Part shown: positions 11,993 through 24,400 of the stretch, in pieces | Layout of the letters: each line of letters starts with the position of its first letter | Numbering within the stretch: position 1 is the stretch's first letter | NCBI GenBank assembly: GCA_030248195.1 | Contig: JASAND010028892.1 | Location: forward strand, 1 to 64,000 | Source of the DNA: Trissonchulus latispiculum | Taxonomy: Eukaryota; Nematoda; Enoplea; Enoplida; Ironidae | DNA length: 64,000 nt | Direction of reading: 5' to 3' | Notes under the pieces: generated by a model | The model's input: the letters and a program-made list of their open reading frames with translations, nothing else | Database searches by the model: none | What the model was told of the DNA's origin: nothing | Made by a program: the position numbers and the translations under genes

Positions 11993-13963
11993 ACAAGTAA
12001 CAAAAATGCTCCGCACAAAAGGGGATAATATGTGTGTTGGGCTGGGCTTATTCTCGTGGGGGGGGTGGCCCCCCCCCCCCATAAACACCCTTCCCCCCCC
12101 AAAAATCGTCCCCCCCAAAAATCGCCCCCCCCAAAAAAAAAGTAGGCGCCCCTTTTGGTACCAAATTTTGCCCTGAAAAAATCGCTCAGAAGGCCAAATT
12201 TTCAAAAATTTTCCGGCTTCGCCGGAGATTTTTACTCAATTTTTGCCCTTTTCAACACTAAATCTGCTTATTTTTGCTATGAAAATCAACTTTTATAGTA
12301 TATGCCAGAAAAATAGCGCTATTTTTAGCATATTTTTCGAAAAATTTTCGCCCCCCCAAAAAATTCCTTGCCCCTCGGACCTTTGGGGGGGCCCCCCCAA
12401 GAAGCCCCCCCCCAAGAAAAAATTCCTAGAATAAGCCCAGTTGGGCCTATGTCTATCCTTTAAATTCCGGTTGAGAAAGGCATAAATCCGACAGCGCAAA
12501 AGTTGCTCAGCTCACTTAGGGCTTTCATTTGAAACCAAATTTGACCACTTTTGAAAAATTTTATTTTTGACCCAAAATCGCCTCAGTCCCCACCCCACCC
12601 CACCACAGCACTCTATAGCCACTTTGGGTATGCAGTGCAGTTCATGACAAAAGTTGCTCAGCTCGCTTAGGGCTTTCATTTGATATCAAATTTTACCACT
12701 TTTGAAAAATTATATTTTTGACCCAAAATCGCCTGAGTCCCCACCCCACCCCACCACAGCACTCTACAGCCACGTTGGGTACGCAGTTCTATGACAAAAG
12801 TTGCTCAGCTCACTTAGGGCTTTCATTTGATACCAAATTTGACCACTTTTGAGAAACTTTATTTTCGACCATTTGACCCTCCCACCCGACTGACCCTTCA
12901 AACGGCAAAGTAGAACCAGCCCAGCAAAATAGGTACGTCGGACGGCAAAACGAATACCGGGAATGAGCTGGGCACACCAGAAAACCCCTATAGACAAAGT
13001 TTTGAGAGGCCAGGTAGAGCCTACTATGGACCTCCAGGAAGCGGTTTCCGACTTGACCCTCCAGACGGCAAAGTAGAACCAGCCCAGCAATATAGACACG
13101 TCGGACGGCAAAACGAATACCGGGAATGAGCTGGGCACACCAGAAAACCCCTATAGACAAAGTTTTGAGAGGCCAGGTAGAGCCTACTATGGACCTCCAG
13201 GAAGCGGTTTCCGACTTAGCCCTCCCGACGGCAAAGTGGAACCAGCCCAGCAGGATGGGTGGGTCTGACGGTAAAACTGACTGCGGGAATCGATTCTCCG
13301 TGCCAGAAAACCATTGTATGGAAGATTTGAGCTTTCAAAGTTGAATAGATAGCGAGAAATTTCTATTTTCATTTTTCGAATTTTCGCCATTTTTGACGGG
13401 CCACTGTGGTCGCTAGGGAAGTGATAGAGAAACGCAACCTGGACCGTTAGTTAGTTCAATATATGTAATTTCTGAATATAAAAAGAAATCAGCTCCAGCT
13501 CGTAACGTTCGACCTGAGCGACGACCACAAAAATGGTCACTTTTCGCTATGAGCCGACTTTGCGGCGCCACTGCGGCGCTGTGGCGCAGCTGCGGCGCAA
13601 AAAAGTTGTGATTCTTAAATTCATTAGAGGGTACTGCTAGACACCATAGCCCTTTAGGTTGACCCACCGCTGCAGATCACGTGAAAGCGGCGAACATTAT
13701 GTACAATACAACCATCAAATAGGAGAAACCGGAAAAAAACATCGCCGCCATAACCGGTCCGGGGTGCAACTTTTTAACGGTAAGTGATACGGGGCTGAAA
13801 CTTCACAGACATACTAAAGTCGATTTGCTCTACAATTTGTGCATGAAATCTGCGCAGGATCTGCGCAGGATTTTGCGCAGCTTCTGCGCAGCTTATTTTA
13901 CACTGTCTCCAGCCACTTTTCACACATACGTATTATAGGGGTCGCTGCCGCGACCTCTATGAT
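11993..13963 (+). repeat. Left copy of a ~1.8-2 kb mosaic repeat (inverted partner at 51418-53179)
   Basis: The order is an ACAAGTAACAAAAATGCTCC end, a MITE insertion (12042-12440), and three ~140-bp monomers (GGGCTTTCATTTGATACCAAA, GACCCAAAATCGCC, CCCCACCCCACC, to about 12880). Two ~130-bp monomers follow (GGCAAAGTAGAACCAGCCCA.. to about 13260), then a GCGGCGC-rich part, a GCGCAG-repeat part (13850-13895) and a terminal hairpin TAGGGGTCGC..GCGACCTCTA (13936-13960). The partner has the same order in reverse without the MITE. No coding potential beyond chance frames. Confidence 0.8.
12042..12440 (+). mobile_element. MITE with CTGGGCTTATTC termini and G/C-homopolymer interior
   Basis: Ends CTGGGCTTATTCTCG and CTAGAATAAGCCCAG form the TIR, flanked by TTGGG on both sides (12037-12041, 12441-12445). 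The interior has C7-C12 runs alternating with AAAAATCG, then TTTTCCGGCTTCGCCGGA. A second copy lies inverted at 59418-59760. The 51.4-53.2 kb repeat copy lacks the insertion and so approximates the empty site. Confidence 0.85.
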
Positions 13964-14979
13964 ATATGTACGTTAAATTGGCTGTTAAAATCCACAATCG
14001 GACCTGTACTGGGTCCTCCAGCAGCGATATGGCAGTTCAGGGTTTTTTCAAAACGGCCAGTGAGCATTTTAGTGGGCAAACTTAGGAATGAGTGGGCAAA
14101 TTTAGAGGTCGGTGGGCAAAATTACAAAATTTTGCTAAGCGATTTTTAACCTTAATTTTAACTTTGCTTTAATTATAACGTGTTTGATTCCATACCATCG
14201 ACGTTCCTGTCGTTTTCTTTAGTTGTGCCTTAAGCAATCTTAGTTTTTATACAATACAGGGTTCTAATACATATTAAAACATATTAAAACAGCAGGGGGT
14301 CTGGGGGGCGCAGCCCCCCAGAAGCTGAACAAATTTTTCAAATTTTGATATTTTTGCACATGTTTTGAGTCATAGTTTCGATTTTCTGCAGTTGCATTTT
14401 TCTATAAAAATACATTCTATCTTTTTTTATAAATACAAATGTTGCAACATTTCGAGGAGACATAGAAATAGACAATAAGTGAAGTGAAGTAAAGTTAATC
14501 ACATGACAATATAGCAGTGACACAGGAACCCCAGCTGGGGGTCTGGGGGGCGGCAGCCCCCCAGAAAAAATTTGAAGATTTTTTGCAAATTAGCAATAAA
14601 ACCGTAATAGAAATGTTCACTTCTTTTTACTCTGTGGTCCAACTTTTCAGTGGGCAAACTGTGGGCAAATTTAAATTTGAGTGGGCAAACTTTTGGCAGA
14701 GTGGGCAAATGCCCCCAATTTTGCCCAAAAAAACCGTGTGGCAGTTTTAGGTTTTTAGCCTCTAGGTAGCCAGGTTAGCAAAATTGTCCAAATTTGACAG
14801 CATAGGATGACCCAGCGTCCTCGACAGTACCCAGCTATAGTCACTAATTGTTTCCCTGTTGAGCTGTTAAAAAGGTTAGAAAGAGTCGCGCTTTCTTTTG
14901 GAATATATACATACTGTTTTAGCTCCAGCCCATAACCCTGGTCTGGAGGTGAGTGGGTTTTGCCCCAAGAAATGGGTAT
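13964..14979. repeat. Noncoding patch with GTGGGCAAA motifs and two G/C hairpins
   Basis: AGTGGGCAAA-type motifs occur three times at 14070-14120 and four times at 14648-14710. Between them are two hairpins: CTGGGGGGC-GCA-GCCCCCCAG at 14301-14321 and CTGGGGGGC-GGCA-GCCCCCCAG at 14543-14564, the first followed by GAAGCTGAA. No gene seen. Confidence 0.6.
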
Positions 14980-15357
14980 TAGTGATGGGCACCGGATATT
15001 TTTTCATATCCGGATATCCGCCTATTTTGCGTTAACGGATATCCGGATATCCGGTTATCCGCCTATTCCAAACTTAACTTCAAGAAAATTTTTCGATTTT
15101 GCAGTTAATTTTTTAAATTCTTCTGTCAATTTTTCGGCAGGCTGTGAATGTCTATCATGCAACCAAACCGCAACCTTCGTTTCAAAAATATTTTCAGAGG
15201 AATTTTTGAAAAATAAAATATTTTACAATTTTTGAAATTTTTGTCAAAAATTTGCTAATTTTTCATTGTTTTGACTGAAATGTACACGGATATCCAAATA
15301 TTTTTCTCAAATCGGATATTATCCGGATATAAAAGTATATACCTATGCCCATCACTA
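14980..15357. mobile_element. hAT-like MITE, TAGTGATGGGCA termini
   Basis: Ends TAGTGATGGGCA (14980-14991) and TGCCCATCACTA (15346-15357). Flanking octamers ATGGGTAT and GTGGGAAT agree at six of eight bases, suggesting an aged 8-bp duplication as hAT elements make. Subterminal sequence is a self-complementary GGATATCC repeat. Too short to encode a transposase. Confidence 0.75.
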
Positions 15358-15590
15358 GTGGGAATACAGCTTTTTTCACTCCTTGGCTACACACAATTGA
15401 TGTATATATATACGTACGTATTACAAAAACCCCGTGTATATACGTATAGCTGATAATAATTGTGATGTGATGGGTGCATAAAACAGCGTAAACCATTGAA
15501 GCATATAAATTATGTATCTTCACAACAAATGTTGATGTGGGGGTAAGACTATTGAGCATGTCAGCATAGCTTGCATTCTTGTGGCGTGGC

Positions 15591-16336
15591 CAGTGGCGGA
15601 TCCAGGATTTTGAAAAGGGGGGAAAAAGGGGGAAAAAGGATTTTTCGGGGGGGGGTAACCAAATTTTTCCGGGGGGGGGGGGGTGGTAAAATGTGTTTTT
15701 CCAGGAACAAAATGTTGTTACAAGCAAATATTGTGTATGGAATGGTTAGTTAACTTGCCAACAACTATATATATCCCGAGAGTGAAGCAAAGCATGGAGG
15801 ATTAATATACACAAGAAGCACACGGGGAGTCTGGGGGGCAGAGCCCCCCAGAAGTTGAAGAATTTCTTGAAATCGTTGAAAATTCAGCAGTTCAAATGTT
15901 TAAAAAGATTAGTTTCTAGAACACTTTCAGAAGCTGCCAATTATCAATCTTGCATTGCCCATTTATATATATATATATATATACGTTATGAAAGCAAAAT
16001 AAAATTTGTAAAGCCGGTATATAGTCATAAAATAAACTGAAAGCGTTGAGCACAATTAATTATAAAACAGTAAAGGAAACAAAATAGAAGACACTTTAAG
16101 AGACAGAAGTTCTGTCACAGAATTAAGTACGTAATAAAGCAGCACGGAAGTATAAGTGCGCCGCAGGCGAAATTTTTTAAAAATTTGTGGAATTTATTAA
16201 AATTATGCTTAATTTTCACTCGAAATATGCATTATAAACAGCTGAAAAAATTTTCTAGGGGGGGGCGGAATGTCAAAGGAGGGGGCCCAAATCGCAAAGG
16301 GGGGGGTGCCCCGGGCCCCCCCTGGATCCGCCACTG
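15591..16336. mobile_element. hAT-like non-autonomous element with perfect 8-bp target duplication
   Basis: Termini CAGTGGCGGATCCAGG (15591) and its complement ending at 16336, flanked by identical GGCGTGGC at 15583-15590 and 16337-16344. G-runs lie just inside both ends. The interior contains a CTGGGGGGC-AGA-GCCCCCCAG hairpin (15831-15851) and a (TA)n run, with no transposase frame. Confidence 0.88.
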
Positions 16337-16750
16337 GGCGTGGCCTGCTGATAGAATACCGTTTTACATATTTTTATCCCTAGCGACCCCTTTAGTGGCA
16401 GATAATGCGATGTCATTATACGTACGTATATATTAAGTACGTGAGTGCATAGCAAAACACAGACGCACGTACCACTGGATAGTCATGTGCGCCTGAAATA
16501 TGAGATTCCTCGAAGTTGTTGTAAAAGCTGTGAAAACCTCCTCTCTTCTGTGAATACATTCTGAGAAAATGTCGGATAGGCCGATGTTGTGTTGGTCCAA
16601 GCAAGCACGTATACGTGTTTAACGTTGAATTTAGAACTCACACAGACACATCTCTAAATAGCAAATAATATAATAAGTAACAGGGGTTCTTGCTCTTGGT
16701 CTCGCAATGTTTGGGGACCCCGCCATAATTTCCCTCCCTGGTCTTTTGGG

Positions 16751-17219
16751 CATAGGTGTGTTGGGGGGGGGGTGGGGGGGGGACCCCTCCCCCCAAATGG
16801 AGGGGTCGCAGACCCTCCCCCCTAAAAAATTTTTTCTACCCCTCCCCCCTAAAAAATTTTTTCTACCCCTCCCCCCAAATCGGCCTTCGGCCGACCTCCC
16901 CCCCTAAAAATTTTCAGCCAACTAACAGAATTTTTGCAAATTTTTGCCCAAAATTCGAAAATTTTCTAAAAATTAGCGAAAAATTGCTAAAATTTGCCTT
17001 ATTACCTTAAAAAGCGCTAAAAATAGCTGCAAATTGATAAAAATTTTCAGTTTTTAGCGAAAAACCGATTTTTCGCCGACCCCCCGTCGAAAGTTTTTCT
17101 TACCCCTCCCCCCAAATCGACTTTTTCTCGACCCCCCCCCCCCTCCCCTTTTTTTGCCAAACCCCACCCAACTTTTTTTCAAACCCCCACCCCCACTTTT
17201 TTCGCCAGCCACACCTATG
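16751..17219. mobile_element. MITE with CATAGGTGTG termini and long G/C runs
   Basis: CATAGGTGTG at 16751-16760 and its complement at 17210-17219. Flanks CTTTTGGG and CTTTTGGA share seven bases. The interior consists of repeated CCCCTCCCCCCTAAAAAATT-type blocks. Related ends occur at 33413 (CATAGGTGTGGCC) and near 33616-33626. Confidence 0.7.
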
Positions 17220-18296
17220 CTTTTGGATGTCGGTCGGGGCATACGCATAAGGTGAGCCTGCTGGTGGGAACCAGGGTTTTTTTATTTCTTTGCCGACCTT
17301 TAGGCCAAATGGCCTCAACGACCAAAATTTTTTATGTCATCTCCCAAAAAATTCAGGCCATATGTACAGCATAGATCAAAACAAAGTTTTTTTATTTTAT
17401 GCGAAGTTGTTTTCATTATTGTGACGAAATCAAAACTTGAATGGTTATTACTTATTAGTAAGTAAGGACAAATAGAGGACGTCACTAGCAAGAACAGTCC
17501 AGAAATTTTTAGGAAGTAAAAACCATTTGTTAGAAACATATATATAAATTTGACTGAGTTTTTCTCAAAGAATCTAGGTCAGATGGCCTCAACGGATATA
17601 TATAATTCTTCCGGCCACGGCTTTAAAATTTAGGCGACGGTTTTAGCTATGGCCTAAATGAAAAATCATGGGGGGAACCATAGGTGTAACGGAGATTTGG
17701 GCAGTTTCACCAGGGGAGGTTGGGGGGGTACTCACCCCAAAATTTTCGACCCCCTTTGCCCCCCAAAATTTTCGACATCCCCTCCCCCAACTTTCGGCTA
17801 CCCCCATCAACCCCCGGCCCTTTTTGGAGCCAAAAAGTAGGCTAAATTTTGTCCAAAAATGGTCATTTTATTTTTGAAAAATGTTTCTCAAATTTGGACT
17901 TACACGTTATATAAAATCGCTATAAAACCGCGTATAAACGTCTAAAACTGTCAGGAAAAGCCTTGCTTTCACGGAAAAAGCGTTAAAATACAGAAAATTT
18001 TGCATTTTTAGGCCATTTTTTGAATTCTCTGAGGTTCCCATTTTGGGGGGTATATACCCGGTAGTCGGGTATATACCCAGTTTTCGGGGGGCCTGAGGGG
18101 CGGAGCCTCCCAGAAGCTGAGAAATTTTTCTATTTCGTGACCTTCGTGACATTTTTACAGAGCATTCATGAAATTTCAATAATATTTAAAGCGCAGTGCG
18201 TGTTCGTGCACCCAAATGATGCAGAGGGTGGTCAAAGTATATACACCAAATAAATAGGGTAATTGGTACTCATTTTTAAGTACGAAACGCGTATTA
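17220..18296. other. Noncoding, with another G/C-run patch
   Basis: Holds a solo CATAGGTGTAAC end near 17682 followed by C-run blocks (17700-17820). A pair of TATACCCGGTAGTCGGGTATA stem sequences is at about 18050-18075, and a diverged CTGAGGGGC-GGA-GCCTCCCAG hairpin at 18093-18112 is followed by AAGCTGA. No gene seen. Confidence 0.5.
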
Positions 18297-19955
18297 TAAT
18301 GGTAATCCATTAAAGAGGCTATTGATACGCTAATTTCTTCTTCTGCTGCTGGCCCTGATAAAATTCCTGGCAGATTTTTTAAGCTGTGTAATCAGCATCT
18401 TTGACGTCCTTTACAGGTCATATTTCAGCAGTCCTTGGAGGAAGGAGTCCTACCAGAGGATTGGTTAGTGGCACATGTAGTGCCAATTTACAAGGGGAAG
18501 GGAGCACGGTCGGGTCCGGAAAAGTATAGACCAGTTTCTTTGACTTGTCTTTGTTCTAAAATCATGGAGACAGTTTTAAAAAAGTTTATGCTAACCCATC
18601 TTTTAGAAAACAATCTCATAACCAAGGAGCAGCATGGGTTCATGTCAAATCGGTCAACCCAAACACAGTGTACTGGAATGTTTAAATTCGTGGACCAAAG
18701 AAAGAGACGAGAAAAGAGGTGCAAAAGTTATATACTTGGATATAAGTAAGGCTTTTGATTCCGTTTCGCATAAAAAGCTTATCAGTAAACTCTCTGCGTA
18801 TGGAATTAGGGGTATCGTTTTAAACTGGGTAATTGCCTTTTTTACAGGGAGAACCCAATATGTTAAAGTCAATAATACTCTGTCGGACGCAGGGGAAGTG
18901 CTGAGCAGAATCCCCCAAGGTAGTGTTCTAGGTCCCTTACTTATCTTACTATACATAAACGACCTTCCTGATATTTTCGTAAGCTCAGATGTAAAAATTT
19001 TTGCCGACGATACAAAAATCTATTATTCTAATGTAACTCTTAATGAATTTGTTTCTTTTCTGGACGACTGTAAGAATGTTTTCAGTTGGGTCTCGGAAAA
19101 CCAACTTACTGTAGCTTTCCAGAAAAGCTTACTTTTAGAAATTGGGGAACCGTGTATTTTGGGCGATTTCAGAATAAGTGATACCGTAGTAACTAAAGTT
19201 AGTATTGTAAAAGATCTTGGAGTTTACATAAGTTCTGACTTAAAATTTTCTACACACTGTGACAAAATATGCGCAAAAGCATATCAAAGGATAGCTCTAA
19301 TTTTTAAGTCCTTTAGTTGCCGTGATTTGAAGTTTTTGGTGAGTATGTTTACTGTTTATGTTAGACCTATATTAGAGTACAATTCTTTCGTCTGGTCCCC
19401 ACACCTTCTGAAAGATATAAATAAAGTGGAATTTGTTCAGAGAAGATTTACGAAAAGAATACCTGAAATTAAGGAATATTCGTATGAACACCGCTTAAAA
19501 GTGACAGGGCTTGAGTCGTTAGAATGCCGTAGACTCAAGGCCGATCTCATTCAAACGTAAAAGATAGTCCATCAGGTAGATAACGTTAGTTCGGCAGAAT
19601 TTTTCACCTATGCAACTGAATCCAGCACCAGAGGCCACATGTTAAAGCTAAAGGGTTTCAAGTCCCGAATAGATTGTAGGAAACATTTCTTTGCAAATCG
19701 AATTATCTCAGTTTGGAACAAGCTGGAGCAAAATCTTGTAACTGCACCTAATATCATAATTTTTAAAAGACTCCTTGACTCTCTTGATTTTAGGAGTTTG
19801 TTACGGTATGCTTTGACTAATATGTGGGTGTTTAATATTTTTTGTATTGTGGTGTTACCGTGACTATGTATTACAGTGTTAATACTACTCTATACATCTA
19901 TACGTACGTAATGCTTGTTATGTAGTGGTGCATGCAGAATTTTAGTCCTAGGTAC
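18297..19955 (+). mobile_element. 5'-truncated non-LTR retrotransposon (LINE), plus strand
   Basis: Begins inside the reverse transcriptase, just before SSSAAGPDKIPG, so the endonuclease is missing. It runs to a stop at 19861-19863 with a short 3' UTR. Related to, but clearly diverged from, the minus-strand LINE at 7.5-10.6 kb. The exact 3' end is uncertain because the next repeat begins at 19956. Confidence 0.88.
18300..19863 (+). pseudogene. LINE reverse transcriptase and C-terminal region, disrupted
   Basis: Motifs in order: AAGPDKIPG (RT0/1 region), VVPIYKGKGARSGPEKYRPV (RT1), KEQHGFMSNRST (RT2), VIYLDISKAFDSVSHKKL (motif A), IPQGSVLGPLLILLYINDLP (motif B, first residue Ile rather than Val) and VKIFADDTKIY (motif C). 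The tail follows with VRPILEYNSFVWSPHL and VQRRFTKRIPEI, then RIISVWNKLEQNLVTAPN. Lesions are an in-frame TGA at 18402-18404, a frameshift between RT2 and motif A (about 18660-18740) and an in-frame TAA at 19558-19560. It cannot be translated intact. Confidence 0.92.
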
Positions 19956-20049
19956 ATTAAAGAAATAGGATTAAATTTAATCCGTTTGACTCGTTTAACT
20001 CGCTGGATTAAATTTTAATCCGTTTAATCCGAGGTGCCGTTTCTTTAAT
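19956..20049. repeat. Small foldback, ATTAAAGAAA termini
   Basis: ATTAAAGAAA (19956) and TTTCTTTAAT (to 20049) bracket GGATTAAATTTAATCC-type internal palindromes. The same TTAAA-rich self-complementary style is seen in the arms at 27864-28175 and 30420-30686. A further GGATTAATTTTAATC follows up to the TTAA at 20075. Confidence 0.6.
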
Positions 20050-20078
20050 GCGGATTAATTTTAATCTAATCCGTTTAA

Positions 20079-21470
20079 GGGGGGGGTTACGAATTTCACT
20101 AAAAGTTCGATGTTGGAAAAGCTAGCTAGTCTTTTGCCATATAATAGTATTAGGTTTAGTGTAAAATAGTTTGAAGTTTGAAAGAATTCCATGCAGCGTA
20201 GCGTCCTGTGGAGCCATCAGAAGTTGGTGTTGTCGGTCCAAAGCTCGACATGACACGTACACAAACTTTGCCTCGCCCTGATCGCTATGCGCAAGGTACG
20301 GTACCCAAATTTTCCAGAAATAGTACTGACATATAGCGCTTTGATATCGTGTAAAATAATCCTTAGATCAGTGTATACTTTTCTGTGCGATACAATCAAA
20401 GTGCGAAAAATTGGGTGTTGTAGGTCTATACGGGTGGAGGTTAACTAACGTCTAATGAGCTGTGGTTTATCAAAGGAGCCCAACTTTGCTCCAATTAATA
20501 CTCCAAGTATCTGTCTTAACTTTTGTAAAAATGACGTGATTTCGTTAATCCCTGCGTTCGCAGTGCTAGATTACATTATCGATATTGTCGCTGTTATTTG
20601 GTGCCATTTCGAAGATGTGAGTCAATTACTCCAAAGCACTGTCGCAGAATCGGCTGAAACCTTGCGCATTACAGGCCAGTGAGTGTACCAGGATGTGCCG
20701 ATAGCGAGGTCACTAAACCTCGCTCCAATGTTTAGAAATGCTAGATTGATTTCTCGAAGTATGGATGGCTATCGCTCCAAAAAGGTATAAGACAGTTGTA
20801 AGCGCATACTGAACGAAGAAAGCGTCATATCGAAAAACGGATTTCATATTCGAATTCAGCAGGCCAAATAACACCTATAACCACCTTTTCGGCGAAATCG
20901 GAGACAAAAAATTTTTTGACCCCATTTTTACTGCGCTTAGCTAGCTTTTCAGGCCTAAAAATAAGGGTTATTTCTTAACAAAAAGTTTGCTAGCACACAA
21001 ACCAGAAAACCAAAACTCTCGAAACTCACAGACAGTTTGCCCCTATTAGAGCCTAATATTTGGTAAAAAGCTGGGGTAGGCTAGGGGCTGTCAATTTTAT
21101 TAGATCGAAAACGGCGCACGGTCACATCGCAACTTTTTGTCAAATTTCAAACTTTGAGCTGTTATAGCTGAAGAAGGAAGCAACGCTCGAAAGCCGGAAT
21201 ACTTTTAATATTTAGCACTAGTAACAGTTAACATTTGTGGCAAAAAGTTTCAGAATTGGTCAAACCGTTAATCCACCAGAATTCAGAAAAGCTTTCTCAA
21301 AAAACCCACTTTTCGCACCAAAATTTCGACTTTGGCGTAGTGCCAGAATCGATGTGTGTTAGATATAATAATGCCCACTACGGACTATTTAACCTTGATA
21401 TGTTAGCTAATCTTATGCCAAAAGGTAGGTCTCTCTGAAGAAGTTGGGCAAAACTGTTCGTAGCCCCCCC
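20079..21470 (+). mobile_element. TTAA-flanked non-autonomous DNA transposon, copy 1
   Basis: Starts GGGGGGGGTTACGAA and ends TTCGTAGCCCCCCC, so the ends are inverted repeats. It is flanked by TTAA at 20075-20078 and 21471-21474. TTAA target sites are used by piggyBac and Kolobok elements; which one applies here is not decided. About 1.39 kb. A second copy is at 61106-62422 in the same orientation and a partial inverted one at 57727-58127. The open frame near 20455-20682 is disrupted in the second copy, so it is probably not coding. Confidence 0.85.
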
Positions 21471-24400
21471 TTAATCTTTAAAGAAATAGGGCCTAAGAAA
21501 TGATGAAATTCCCAGAATTTTCGTGGCAAGGATGCTTTAATGATGGCCGGTTTTGTAATAGATTACCTAAACCGAACTATATAATTTTTACATCGTTAAA
21601 AAGATCTCGTTCTACGCAACATTATGATAGAGAAACTATTGCTGTACGATTTTCCTTGCTCAAGTTATAGTATTTAATTTGTCGAAAACGCCCGTTTTTA
21701 AAAAAATGTCAGCGTTGTATGCTTGCATGCTGAGAAGCCCCCCCCCCCCCGAGGTTTCGGCCCTAATGTTTCGAGCATGTAGCAAGCTTATTCTATTAGG
21801 AAGAGCTCAGTGTCTTACTCTTGGTATTATAAACTCTTGGTCACATCAACTTTGAACCTTTATTATATGGCGTTAAGATGCCATTTTTATACCAAAATGC
21901 AGCTTGACATTTGTAATGGAATTAGTTAAGCAAAAAGCCAAGTTTTGAGGAACTATCCCAAAAAGAAAGATTTGATCAATTGTCATCCGGGAATGTTAAA
22001 GAAGACCTCAGAAAACGGCCCAAGTCAAAAATTCTATAATTGTATACTGCTTGAATGAACGTCCAGGCTGCATTTGTGATTATATGTAACTAAGAAACAG
22101 GGTTGCCAATCTCTAAAATTTAATTGATTCCTCAAGAAAACAGAGGGGAAGATTAGTTAAAAGCACATTGTAGGATCAGGAATGCTATTAACACTACGAG
22201 AACAACATAACAAATTGATACACTTATTAGTCAGTTAAATAATCTGAATGGGAACCCCATGTGTTATTTCTTATGAGAAGCGAGTGCCTTTTCATTAGGA
22301 TGTTGTTGTTCCTGTTCTAAGCAGTAATAATGGAAATCGCAAATATCTGTATTTAATGGAAAGTTGGTGCCTTTTCATTAGGATCCAATCTTAAGCAACT
22401 AATACGTTGTTGTTGACCACCCAAAATCAAAAGGGGAAATCCTAATACCATCAAAGAAAACGTTTAATCCCTCTTTATTAGCAAGCGATAATTTCAGTTT
22501 ATTATCAAATATAGTCATGGGAAGATGGTTCATTGGTATATATTATAGTAAAATTAGGTTACGTAGCAACTTTTTATTTTCCTTTTCCGGGATTTATTTT
22601 CTGGGAAGAAGTTAACACAAAATAGAAGTCCGACCGAAATTAAAGAAATAAAAAATACACTCTCGTGCTAATTCATGAACTTTCCAGCAATACACGTAGA
22701 AACATATAAAACTCCTACATTAGTAGTGCATGCGACCTTTGCCAGACTTAGTTCAAACACTTGCGGCTCATCAGTGGAGAAGTGTAGAACTAAGTTGTTT
22801 AGGGTGGTTTGGAAAAATTCCTGTACAAAATAACAGAAAGATAGTTTCGCCGCCAGTCGTCTCAGAAAGTGTAATTAGTGTGAACTACAAATAATGTATA
22901 TGTAATAAATAATACAAGAAAATAAGATAATACAAAAACAGTTGTTAGATTGAACAATTATTTTGTTAGGTGAATACGTATGATATATATAGTCTTTGAT
23001 ACAATAAAAGAAAATATATGCGTAGATTAAAAGTCAGCTTTAGTATAAACATCTGGGGAAGTAAGTTATAATAGGACATATATATCCCTTTAGAAATTAG
23101 TTTAGAAAATTTTTTCTTTAGAATAAATACTTTTGAAAACCGCTAACAAAACGTAAGGAAAAGGGACACTTATATGGTAGTTGTCACGCGGAATTAGTCT
23201 AATCAGCAGCAATATGTAGTTACAAATGCCTAGGTAATTGTATTTAGACGTAGGTAGTCATGTTTAACGTTGTTTAGCATTAATTCTCCATTTTTGATGT
23301 TAGTTAGGTAAAATTAGTACTAATATGAGTTAAAAATGTCAACTGGAATTAATTAGTGTTAATTAAGTAATAATTACGTAACAATAGAAATTTTTATGTG
23401 GAAACATAACTTAGGCTTAATCGAAAGGCAATTCGTCGCTGATTCCAAAAATGTAATTTTTATCTTCCAATTCCCAAAATTAAGAAAGTTATGGTCGAAA
23501 ATGTTTTAGTAAAATGTTTGCCATTCCGTAACTTTAGTTTCTCTAAAAAGGTGTAACTTAACTTAAGACTTACGTAACCTTTGTGCTAAGTTCAGTCACA
23601 TTGCCTGGGAGGCTGTCCTTACCTGAACTTTAGGCTGGTCTCAGCCCAGCAGAAGGATTGCCTCTCGAAAACAGAGTTAGTATACACCTTTTCGCTATTT
23701 CAATGGTTTGGAGGGGGCCTAACTGCCCTAAAAATAAATCAAATTAAAAGAAAAGAAATTAAACCTAGGTAATTAAGTACGTAGAATTCATTAGTAATAT
23801 CCTTATTTAGCTAGAAAATACGTAAGATTAACTATGTGTATACCTTTTTGTCCTTTTACGTTTTATTTGCCTCCTTGTTCTCGGCCAAGCAAAGACAAGG
23901 AGTTTCCAGCAGCAAGGAACAATTGTTGCTAAAGAGAAATAACCAGCGTCCTTTGTTTTCGGCCAAAGGTTCAAGTCCAACTCAGAAGTGAGGGGCCGAA
24001 AACAAGGAAATAATAAACTATTTTAGTTATAATTTAATAATTTTTTATTCAACTTAAATTATAGAAATTCTCTTCGTGCAGTATAGGCCCAAGTTGGCCA
24101 AATTTCCACAATTTTCTGTCATTTTTTGGACAAGTTAAAACCGCCTTTAGTCGCCTGTCCCTTTGGTTACGTTTACGTGCAAACCCAAAATTCTAGAAAA
24201 TTCGCCCAAGTTTCGACCCCGAAATTCATCAAAAAGGTAGCCAGTTGGGGGCAATATTTCCCCATTATCATTAATCTGACCCCACAACTGGTCCCCAGGC
24301 CAGAAAGAGCCTGGACTGAGATGTGCAAAAGATAGGAAGCTTCTGGAAGTTTCCAGAAACTTCCAAAAGCCTTCCCCCAAAATTAAAGGGAACCGCGCTA

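Noticed and set aside
11721..12176. 151-codon open frame rich in Pro and Tyr
   Set aside because: It runs through a TIR arm, a TATA microsatellite and C-runs of a MITE; no real protein character.
12764..13390. Cys/Trp/Phe-rich frames (for example GLVLLCRLEGQ)
   Set aside because: They come from ~130-bp tandem monomers and appear again inverted at 52041-52536; a repeat effect.
20455..20682. 75-codon frame inside the TTAA element
   Set aside because: The homologous copy at about 61480-61700 has frameshifting indels, so it is not conserved as protein.
23955..23990. B-box-like GGTTCAAGTCC
   Set aside because: No T-stem pairing and no cloverleaf upstream.
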